Origin: Seiridium cupressi
Taxonomy: Eukaryota; Ascomycota; Sordariomycetes; Amphisphaeriales; Sporocadaceae
Length of the DNA: 64,000 bases
NCBI GenBank assembly: GCA_036674765.1
Contig: JARVKI010000060.1
Location: forward strand, 62,001 to 126,000
Direction: 5' to 3'
Below, piece after piece: positions 23,704-32,312 of the stretch. The position numbers and the translations under genes are program-made. The notes under the pieces are model-generated. The model did no database searches and was not told the DNA's origin. It worked only from the letters and a program-made list of their open reading frames with translations. Numbering within the stretch: the first letter of the stretch is position 1; every line of letters begins with the position of its first letter.

Positions 23704-25124
23704 AGCCTGGGTGGCAGAAATGGAGTCTCATTTATGCAGGCTCTACTGCTGCATGCATCCTCCATTTTTACCCCCGTTGGTTCTTCTGATTCGTGTCACA
23801 TGTCACAGAAGCTCGATAGCAAACGATGCAAGCGCTTAGAAATGGAAAACCTAGAGACTGCATTCTACTCTCCATCGTTTTCTATCCCCCAACCTATGTT
23901 GGTGATTTCCACGATGTTTGCTGGAAACGCCGTCCCCGGACACTTGGGGGAATGAGAAACCTCCAACAGGGGTGGGAGTGTATGCATAACCGATTGACCC
24001 AGAAGAGGTTCCTGGTCATCAGCGACTGAAGGATGTTTGATGCAGCCGCTAACGTGGTACGCGAATTACTGCGTGACACTCAACGGAAATAAGATCACAG
24101 TGCTCAATGCACCAGGATAGCAGTTATACCTGATTAGCACTGGGGGGAGGTGCGATACCACGAATTCAGTTAGTCATTCCCAAGAGATCCATTTTATAAG
24201 TTCCAGGTTCCAATGCCTGATGGCGGTCAACCAGGATCATGGATTCGTAACCATTTAGGCGCTTTCATCGAATGCGCAATTGGTATCGACGATGGTGGCC
24301 TTGGTGGAGGACACTCAATATCACACAGGAGGAATGCGGCTCACCTTTCAAAGAGCCTAGAACTATGGGCACCTAAGCGACGTCCAGGTTGTGTCCGGGG
24401 CTGAGTCCAGGGTTGTGTCATGATTATATTAAGGCGACCAATCCCACAGTAGCCCAATGTTGCAGCGGTCTTCCCCTAAGAGTAGCCGAGCACCGACGCA
24501 GTGGATTCACGCTAGGACCGCCCACCCCCGGCCATTGTTTGGATGAAACAGAACTACTCCTCCCGCCCAATCAGCAGCAACCCATTCCCAAATGCTGATG
24601 GATGAATGTCTACTTGAGAATTTTAATCATAGCTTCACCTGATGTTTAAATTATGGGCAGGGGGCCTCACCTGGGGTTTGTGGCCTGGGGATAGCGCTAG
24701 CACTGGAACCGCCCCAGTCCTCATGGCCAAGTGCTGCGAGGAGTTATACGCACCTCGTTTCATGCCAAGCAATCTTCCTTCAATCGGTACAGCTACCGGA
24801 CTTGGAATCCTCCCCTGAGGCTCTTGACGTGGGGGGGCCTGGGGTTGAGGGGTGACGTTCGCAAGCCGCGCCGAGGAAATGGGAAGAGATATATAGACAG
24901 TTCAACGGCTTCGTCCTCGGCCAGCGTTTCTTCCTCATCTTTCTTCAGGTATCAGAGTTCTCTGTCCATTCTTTTTCACTATAGCCGCTAGTCGGTCTCT
25001 TTCATTCATTCATTCTTCTATAGCCTTTGAAGGCTTACGTTCTTTTTGAGATACTCATCTACACTGTCGAATTCTTTCCGATTCCATTCAACCCTCACAG
25101 TCTTTGAAAAAGAAATATCCAACG
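23704..25124. other. Long intergenic region upstream of the cellobiose dehydrogenase
   Basis: 1.42 kb with no gene I can support. The proximal 590 bp holds clustered CreA-type sites and a TATA box (separate entry). The leader just before the ATG (24,950–25,120) is rich in CT. Confidence 0.5.
24536..24895 (+). promoter_or_regulatory. Cellobiose dehydrogenase promoter: CreA-type sites and TATA box
   Basis: The CreA consensus is SYGGRG. It is matched at 24,671–24,676, 24,685–24,690 and 24,839–24,844 (all CTGGGG), and on the other strand at 24,536–24,541 (CCCCGG) and 24,712–24,717 (CCCCAG). TATATA lies at 24,890–24,895, 230 bp before the ATG. Glucose repression of this gene is inferred from the cluster; the sites are short and need testing. 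Confidence 0.55.
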
Positions 25125-27575
25125 ATGCATTTCAAGCTCATGGGCTCAGCAGCCCTCGCCGGGTTCGCCCGGATGGCAGAAGCGGCCTCTGCAACGACCG
25201 CTTACACAGATTCCAACACCGGTATTGATTTCCAACAATATACCGACAGCGACAGCGGCTTCAGCTTTGGTATGGCCGTTCCTGAGAACCCGACCACCGA
25301 CTTTATTGGTCAGATGGTGGTTCCCCTTACGGACAGCGCAGGCTGGGGTGCTATTGCTTTGGGTCCGGGAATGACTGGTCGACTTCTTCTTGTAGCTTGG
25401 CCCAACGGTGACGAGGTTGTCTCAAGCTTCCGATACACCTCTGCTTACTCCAACCCGGATGTCTACACCAACACGACCCTCTCGGCTCTGCCAATTGCCA
25501 ACGGCACATTCGTTAACAGCACACACATGACGTACACTTTTGTCTGTGAGACCTGTGTTATCGGTGGCTCGACGACTTTTGATTTCTCTGAAGGCACCGG
25601 TGCTCTTGGATTCGCCGTCTCAAGCTCGAACCCCACAACGCCCTCTGACTCCTCCAGTGCTCTTGTTTACCACGACGTCGGTGCAAACATCTACGTTGCC
25701 AACTTCACAGCAGCAGAGTCCGCTCAGTACGAGACTTGGGCTTCATGGGCATCAGCTGCATCTACAACTCCCACGACTGGCGGATCCAACTCCACCAACT
25801 CCACCACTCCTTCAACTGGCAGTGGATCGAACAGCACTCTTTCCACCCCTATAACTCTTAACACTACCTACGACGTGATCGTTGTTGGTGGCGGTACTGC
25901 CGGTATCATCGCTGCTGAGCGTTTGGCCGAAGGTGGCTCGAGTGTCCTGCTTATCGAGCGGGGTCCTGCCAACACTGTGGCTCTCGGCTCCAGCCAAGGT
26001 CTCTCTTGGAACACCACTCTCACACCCTACGATGTGCCCGCCCTTGGCAGCAGTCTGTCTACCCTGTCTGGTACCAAGTTTTGCTCTGACACTGCTTCCA
26101 CTGCTGGCTGCCTGCTCGGTGGCTCCAGCTCCGTCAATGGTCTCAACTTCATTCGCCCTGCCGCCCACGACTTCGAGAACTGGCCCACAGGCTGGGACTG
26201 GGATTCCGTTTCCGACGCAGCTGATCGTCTCTACACCCGTAACCCTGGTACGACACAACCTTCGGCTGATGGCCAGTACTACAATGACCTTGCTTTCACT
26301 ACTTGGTCTGCCTACCTTGGCAAGCAGGGCTGGAACGAGGTCGACTCCATTGAAAGCCCCAACGAGAAGCAGGCCGTCTTCTCTCGCCCTGCCTGGAGTA
26401 TCTCGGACCACCTCCGTGCTGGCCCGGCCAGGACATACATGCCGTTTGCCCAGCAGCTCGACACTTTCACCCTGAAGCTTGAGACCAACGTCATTCAGGT
26501 GCTTCGCACTGGCAGCACCGTGACTGGTGTCTTGACCGAGGCCGACGACGGTACCACACAGATCATCAACGTCAACACCAACGGCAAGGTTGTTCTTGCT
26601 GCCGGTGCTCTGTCCACTCCCCGTGTCCTCTGGAACTCTGGTATCGGTCGCTCCGATGCCCTGGACATTGTCCAGAGCGGTACCTCTGGTGTCTCTCTGC
26701 CTGCTTCGTCCGACTGGATTGATCTTCCCGTCGGCCACAACCTGATGGATCATGCTCAGGTTCCTCTGCAGTTCTCTGCCAACCCCACCTTTACTGCTTT
26801 CGACTTCAAGGGTCTCTCCACCTCGCCCGAGGAGACGGACTTGGACTTGTACGAGGAGGGTTCCGGTACCATTACCCAAGCTGCTCAGCGCATGCACCTG
26901 TGGACCTCGATTAACGGCACTGACGGTGTCACTCGCTACCTCCAGGGCACCGTCAGCTCCATGGCAGATGACACCATTACCGTCAAGGTCTTCCTTACCC
27001 ACGGCTCCACCAGTCGTGGTGAGCTTGGTATCTCTGCCTCAGGCAGCACCATTCTTAACACCAAGCCGTGGTTGCAGACCGATGAGGACACAGCTGTCTA
27101 CTCCGAGTTCATCCAGTTCTTCTTGGACATGGTTGCCAGCAACTCCAGCGCCGCCGGCAACAGCAGCTGCACCCTGAGCTACTCCACCTCGGGCGCCACC
27201 CCCTCCAGCATCATCTCATCTTCGCTCGTCTCCGGTGACCACTGGGTCGGCTCCACCAGGATGGGTATTGACGATGGCCGTGACAACGGTACTGCTGTCG
27301 TCGACACCAACACCAAGGTCTACGGTACCGACAACCTGTTCGTCGTCGATGCCTCCATCCACCCGGATCTGCCCACCGGCAACACCCAGGCCATCATCAT
27401 GGTTGTCGCCGAGCAGGCCGCCGCCAAGATCGCCGCCTACGACGTCACGAACTGGAATGGCAGCGGTAACTCCACCACCACCACCCCCGTCACGACTGGT
27501 GGCAGCACCAGCGGAGGCAGCAAGTGCCGCAAGAGAAAGCGATCGACCCGCCAACAGGTGAACTGGCACTCTTAG
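25125..27575 (+). CDS. Cellobiose dehydrogenase (AA8 haem domain + AA3_1 flavin domain)
   Basis: Extracellular flavocytochrome that oxidises cellobiose and feeds electrons to lytic polysaccharide monooxygenases. Single exon, 816 aa. Signal peptide about 1–21. Cytochrome domain about 22–210: the haem-b ligands are Met83 (in GPGMTGRLLLVAWPNG) and His183 (in LVYHDVGANIY). A Ser/Thr/Asn/Gly linker covers about 210–245. The GMC oxidoreductase domain runs about 248–795 with VIVVGGGTAGIIAAERL (FAD site), GGSSSVNGLNFIRP, and the catalytic His in DHWVGSTRMG and Asn in PTGNTQAIIMV. The C-terminus is a short Thr/Gly tail ending in basic residues (KCRKRKRSTR). No cellulose-binding module is present, as in the CBM-less ascomycete forms. 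Third-position GC bias is strong, typical of high expression. Confidence 0.95.
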   Translation: MHFKLMGSAALAGFARMAEAASATTAYTDSNTGIDFQQYTDSDSGFSFGMAVPENPTTDFIGQMVVPLTDSAGWGAIALGPGMTGRLLLVAWPNGDEVVSSFRYTSAYSNPDVYTNTTLSALPIANGTFVNSTHMTYTFVCETCVIGGSTTFDFSEGTGALGFAVSSSNPTTPSDSSSALVYHDVGANIYVANFTAAESAQYETWASWASAASTTPTTGGSNSTNSTTPSTGSGSNSTLSTPITLNTTYDVIVVGGGTAGIIAAERLAEGGSSVLLIERGPANTVALGSSQGLSWNTTLTPYDVPALGSSLSTLSGTKFCSDTASTAGCLLGGSSSVNGLNFIRPAAHDFENWPTGWDWDSVSDAADRLYTRNPGTTQPSADGQYYNDLAFTTWSAYLGKQGWNEVDSIESPNEKQAVFSRPAWSISDHLRAGPARTYMPFAQQLDTFTLKLETNVIQVLRTGSTVTGVLTEADDGTTQIINVNTNGKVVLAAGALSTPRVLWNSGIGRSDALDIVQSGTSGVSLPASSDWIDLPVGHNLMDHAQVPLQFSANPTFTAFDFKGLSTSPEETDLDLYEEGSGTITQAAQRMHLWTSINGTDGVTRYLQGTVSSMADDTITVKVFLTHGSTSRGELGISASGSTILNTKPWLQTDEDTAVYSEFIQFFLDMVASNSSAAGNSSCTLSYSTSGATPSSIISSSLVSGDHWVGSTRMGIDDGRDNGTAVVDTNTKVYGTDNLFVVDASIHPDLPTGNTQAIIMVVAEQAAAKIAAYDVTNWNGSGNSTTTTPVTTGGSTSGGSKCRKRKRSTRQQVNWHS

Positions 27576-27919
27576 GTTATTTCTTTTTTTTCTGATATTG
27601 CCTGTTTTGGATCACTTGGATGATGAGCGGTAGACATTTTCTCTTTCTGTGTAAATAGTTCACGACATTGTATCGTATAGACATGAATGCACATAGCCTT
27701 TGCATATATACCTTGACATCTTGGATTTTAGGCACTCATCGTGAACGTGACATCATCATTTTGTAATGTGCAATTTTCCTAAAGTTGCATCATTATCAAT
27801 AGTCACCCTTTCATTGGCACGCAGGCTGTCTTTCTCTGCGTCTTTTTCTCCAGGTTTACTTGCGCTCAAACCTCCCCTCTAAACATCAAGCCCCTTACTC
27901 GACTGATGTTTACATTACA
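27576..27919. other. Intergenic, convergent 3' ends
   Basis: 344 bp, AT-rich, between the stop codons of the cellobiose dehydrogenase and the aminotransferase. It should hold both polyadenylation regions. Nothing else is seen. Confidence 0.5.
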
Positions 27920-29747
27920 TCATAATGCCCAAGATCGCCTGATCACGGTGGCCAGCCGTTCGATTCCAAGTTCCATGTCTTCTTTCTAGAAGTATCGCAC
28001 ATTAGCGGTCTGTAGTAATACAATCACACTGGGAGTTCCACAGGCTTACTGTAGTCATGGCAAATGTCATTCTGAAATGCGAAGTATCAGGGTCAGCGCC
28101 CCTTGCTCTAGTCGTTTCTTTCTCTTCGCCTTGCCAAGGATGGTAGTAATAGCCCGGAGTAAGCAGCACGCGCTCTTCTGCCAGCTCAGCCCACAGCTGG
28201 TTGGCAAAGGTCTGCTCGGGATCAGTCTCCTTGTTCGCGCCCCTGATGGCCTGGTACTTTCCATTTTGACTGAAATAGAATTTGGTCCAGATGAACATGC
28301 CGCCAGTCGGAGAGATGAAGCTGAATATTGGTATTCGATCGGAAGTGCCGGTAGCTTTGAGCGCTGCTACAACACCTTCAGCGCGTAGCTCTGGAAACTC
28401 GGACGACGGTAGGAGATCGAAATTCTTCCTGATGGCGGCGATCATCCAGTCGCGGCGCTTTTGATATTCCAATCGCAGGTTTTGCAGCCAGGTGATGTAG
28501 CCGTCAGTGGTCCAAGACGTGAGGAGAGACAGCACGAGCGCTTGCGAGATCCCAGACGGGTCCTGCGTCTCGACCTCGGTGGCACGCAGCAGGCGCTCAG
28601 TAAATAGGGAGTTTGCGATGAAATAGCCAAGCCTTAGACCCGGCGCAAGGGTCTTGCTGAAGGACTCGAGCCGGATCACGCGCCCTTGGTAGTCGAAGCG
28701 CAGGAACGATGGGAGCAGCGAAGAAACGAAATCATTGTTGGAGGTTTTTTCATAATCTGGGCCATCGTCTGCCAGGTTAATATCGGGATATTGGAGGAAG
28801 AAATAAGGATCATCCTCGACGATGATGACGTCTAGTGTTTAACAGTTAGCAAGATTATGAATCGGCAATTCCAGTATGAAAACCACGTACCATATTTCAC
28901 GCAAACATCGTATATCCTCCTTCGTCTTTCTGCGCTTATCGAAACACCAGTTGGGTTCGATCCCACACCGACCAGATACAACAAATGCGGCTTCCTTACA
29001 GCAGGGTGGGTTCGGTCCCAACTCTTGAGGGTCTCCTCAAGAGCTGTGTCCATAACTCCTTCGCCATCCATGGCTATTGGCGCAGCAAAGTTCCCGTTTG
29101 GGATCCATAGCGCCTGTGCAGAAGGGTATGTGAAACCCTCGCAGAGGATATAGTTGCCCTTCTCGCACAGCAGGCCCACGACTTTACTCCAGGCGTTGGT
29201 GTTACCCGGGTGAAGAAGGACGTCAAAGTCCTTGTAGGCGGGACAATGAATCCGCTGTGTGAAGTCAAGGCACCATTGCCTCAGTGCGGCGTTTCCTGTA
29301 CAGTTGCCTATAATCTCGATGAGTTACTTTAATTCTTGTAGTAAAACGAAAGTATAAGCGTACCATATTGTAGGAACTTTGATAACGGCGGTATTGATGT
29401 TGACTCATTTGAGAGTTTGAGCTCAATCTTGCTGTCTCTACGGCTTGGTGCTGAAACGGTGAACGATGCATCATGTATAGGAAATAACGATGGATGCGGT
29501 AGTCCTTTCTATGATATGAGCGTTCCATTTTATCGTGGTTTTCACACGACTTTTGATGCATACCTCCAGCTAAGCTGATCATGCCATCATATGCCATAAA
29601 CTTGATAATATCCTTCAGAGGACTAGGGTGACGGGACCGTGAAAGAACATTGAGATGATGTGACAGATCAATAGCCGTGGTCCGGTGGCCGTTGGCATTG
29701 GAAACCGTCGTCTCTAGAGCGATAGCTGCAGACTCGTTGTCGTTCAT
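27920..29747 (-). CDS. Aro8-like aromatic/2-aminoadipate aminotransferase
   Basis: PLP-dependent class I aminotransferase of the ARO8/kynurenine aminotransferase II group. Minus-strand exons: 29747–29564, 29504–29364, 29307–28891, 28831–28050, 27985–27920, giving 529 aa. Key features in order: MISLAGGLPHPSLFP, GNCTGNAALRQW, the SNPTG substrate loop, VEDDPYFFLQY (PLP-binding Asp and Tyr), and SFSKTLAPGLRLGY with the Schiff-base Lys. HFRMTFAM near the end carries the carboxylate-binding Arg. The last exon is only 66 nt (KEDMELGIERLA...). Without it the frame runs into unrelated sequence, so the stop is at 27,920, not 28,002. Intron 1 ends in AAG. Likely role: transamination of aromatic amino acids or lysine biosynthesis. 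Confidence 0.92.
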
Positions 29748-30417
29748 GTTATCGGGGATTGGTACAGGCAATAGTTGGAGCAGCACAACGATTTGCGGCC
29801 CGTAGCTGAAGACTACGACTATGTATCCGATTCAGCGGCCAGTTGGGGAGAAGCGGGAACCGACCCCGGCCAGACTGTTGGTTGGGTTGGGTTGCCATTC
29901 CCCACTTCTGCCGGCCCATTCAAAGGACGATGTGACAATACCGTCGAGGCATTTGGGGAGGCACCCGAAGCTATGCGGGCATTCTTGAATGCCCGCCGGG
30001 TTTCAACCATTATTTAGGCGAGATGAACTAATCCTTGTCTTCTGAGGGGATCTACTCTATGGGCCAATTGAACCAGGGTGGAATGGCCAGACATTCCTGT
30101 AGTTTGGCTCATCTAGATGATGAGGGTGTCACTGGTCCGGTGTCCCGACCGAGCTCCGGCCGGCCCCATGAAGGTACCGGCCTAGGTTAGTGATATGGCC
30201 AGGCCATGGCATTGGAGCGAATGCTCCATTGATCTACCTGAAGGCCAGGGTCATCGTAATAAGATAGCCGAGATAATTCTGTAGAATATTGTACCACGGC
30301 CGCAACCATTGACAACATGTCGTTTTCTCTGTAAGGAGTTGGAAACAGTACTCTGCTGCACGTAGTAATCATCTCTTCCAGACCGATCTACACCATTGGA
30401 GGAGATCAGTATCGAGA
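29748..30417. promoter_or_regulatory. Intergenic promoter of the aminotransferase
   Basis: 670 bp between the aminotransferase (-) and the decayed permease (+). It holds a long interrupted palindrome at 29,975–29,996 and several CCGG-rich stretches near 30,130–30,180. The open frames across it show no family resemblance. Confidence 0.5.
29975..29996. repeat. 22-bp inverted repeat (10-bp arms, 2-bp centre)
   Basis: GCGGGCATTC-TT-GAATGCCCGC, perfect arms, 228 bp upstream of the aminotransferase start. The centre contains TTCTTGAA, one unit of a heat-shock-type element. It may be an operator for a dimeric regulator. Confidence 0.6.
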
Positions 30418-31297
30418 ATGGCATCGCATGACATCGAGAAGTCTACTAAAGGGGACACCGTTAAGCCCCTTGCTATGGCCGCTTCAATCAACGACGGTAG
30501 TGACGGCAAGGCAAGCGATGTGGTTGCCGATATCGTGCATGCTGCAGAAGCAGAGTATACTGCCGCTCAATACGCCAGTGTGCTTCGAAAAGCGGATTGG
30601 ATCCTTCTGCCGTTGATGTGGATAGTCTCAGGAACCCATCATGTCGACAAGGTTTCAGTCAGTACTCAGGCTACCTTCGGGCATCGTATAGATACAAACC
30701 TGGTTGGCCAGCAGTATTCATGTGAGTTTATGCTTCACGATCGGTAGATGACGTGATGCATCGTGCTGACTATTGCAAAGGGTTGACCTCGATCTTCTAT
30801 ATTGCCTACCTCATATCTGAAGCGCCTGGTAACTATCTCATGCAGAAGGCGAACATCAGATACATGATTTCCGTTTCAATGTTGATATGGGGTACGTGCC
30901 ATTATACCCTATTGTGGGTTTTCCCAGAGCTGACGACAATTCAGGGGTCTTGGCTCTTTGCGTGGCATTCTGTCGAAATTTTGCGGAATTGATGGTGGTC
31001 CGTACACTACAGGGCATAGCTGGCAGGTCATCTTCAGAGAACTAACTTACCTAACAATCAAACATGTTAATGAATGTAACCAACCAGAATGCACGAACTA
31101 GCAAGTCACACAGTAATAGGACGAATCAAGCGAATCAAGCGAATCGCGCGACTAATCCTTACAGCCCGGCACTATTGGTCCTTACCGCGTCATGGTATAC
31201 GACGCAGGAACACAGCTCAAGAGTGATGGTTTGGGGTACAGCAAACGCTGGCATGGATATTCTTACCATGGGAGGATCTTGTCTCGGCAATTCATAA
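30418..31297 (+). pseudogene. Truncated Dal5-type MFS permease (front half)
   Basis: Anion:cation symporter family (allantoate permease, Dal5 type). Readable parts: VLRKADWILLPLMW, TQATFGHRIDTNLVGQQYS, then FYIAYLISEAPGNYLMQ, VAFCRNFAELMVVRTLQG and SWYTTQEHSS...WGTANAGMDILT. Exons 30418–30721, 30781–30891 and 30945–31022 join well (introns AAG and CAG). The next two joins only work with GC donors (31,023 GCAGGT; 31,101 GCAAGT), giving exons 31088–31100 and 31165 onward. Homology stops abruptly at about 31,267, after roughly five helices of twelve, and the frame ends at 31,297. Sequence of a different gene (an esterase) follows at once. Not expected to make a working transporter. Confidence 0.8.
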
Positions 31298-32047
31298 ACT
31301 CAAGAACCCACATATTTCGGCCAGTCACGGACGAACTTTTTATACAGTCCGGGATGGTCAATTTGCAGCTGATTTCAAAAGACGCGGCACACGGATATTG
31401 ATCGGCGAAGTCTTGAATGAAGAAACATTCTACGCAACCTACAATGCGCCCGAAGAACCGAACTTGGCTGCCCTATGACTACAGATCGACAACTACTATG
31501 CGCCCTCGACGACAAATCGCATCATTGAGCAATATTCTCTGCCAAAGACGGACGATCTATCGGAGTGGCGGGTCGTTTTCTGAAGAATCATTGCAGACGG
31601 TCAAGTTCGTGCGCCGTCCCGTGCTCTGGTACAAAATTTGGCCCATCACGGCATACCGATAACAGATATATGGCGGTATCGAGTCGCCAAGCGACTATCT
31701 TTCATCACTGAGAGGGTGGCTCCCGCATCGTTTGGGGTGGCACACGCAATGGACAAGCCATGGTGGAAGTAAGTCAACTTTTTGCATCACGTACATCTCT
31801 TGAAGCTTGTTCTCTGACCGTACACAGCTTTTCTATCCAGCATGGCCCTACAGAGAAGGAGAAGGCATTGATGCAGCAGTGTATTGGTTTACTGGTCGCT
31901 TTTGCCCACGACGACCGCAGCTATGATTTTGGGACAAGAGCTATCGACGTAATCAAGGTGGTAACATCAGAGGACGTTATCGAGGTGCAAAAGGACGGTA
32001 AATGGGACCATTTAATTAAGCTTAGTGACGTTTTCGCCAGCGATTAA
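31272..32047 (+). pseudogene. Carboxylesterase/lipase type B, 3' remnant
   Basis: Only the last 40% or so of a type B carboxylesterase remains; the catalytic Ser region is absent. Recognisable pieces are EDLVSAIHKLKNPH, RPVTDELFIQSG, then in another frame DGQFAADFKRRGTRILIGEV, IEQYSLPKTDDL, VRAPSRALVQNLAHHGI, RVAKRLSFITERVAP and VAHAMDKPWW. A normal intron (31769–31827, GTAAGT...CAG) then leads to FSIQHGPTEKEKALM and the end at 32,047. Damage: one frameshift near 31,350, and two in-frame TGA codons (about 31,477 and 31,580) where the family has a coding residue, both explicable as CGA to TGA. The His of the triad (HAMDKP region) is still there. A dead fragment fused to the permease remnant. 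Confidence 0.8.
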
Positions 32048-32312
32048 CCACAGCCAGGAGGGAGCTGCTCAAAATTTGATAGACCCTATTTGTCCATTAC
32101 GGTCCGATACAGGAGCTATGTAGCAGCTCACATCACAAACAGCAAAGCATATGTCTTAAAATCGACAGTGTAGATGAAGTACAAGGCTTACATCTAGGAG
32201 AACCTCAATGATAATGTATAGATTCTAGCCGTATGACACTTCCGATCTCCTTGAGGGATAAACTAACATAATCCAACCCCCGAATCAGGCCGTGAGAGTG
32301 TATAGTCTTCTA

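Noticed and set aside
25812..27002. 396-codon open frame on the minus strand
   Set aside because: Antisense shadow of the GC3-rich cellobiose dehydrogenase; no family pattern, and the plus strand is fully explained.
28002..28049. Stop at 28,002 as the end of the aminotransferase
   Set aside because: The tail after HFRMTFAMTT does not fit the family; a GTAAGC–TAG intron leads to a better last exon ending at 27,920.
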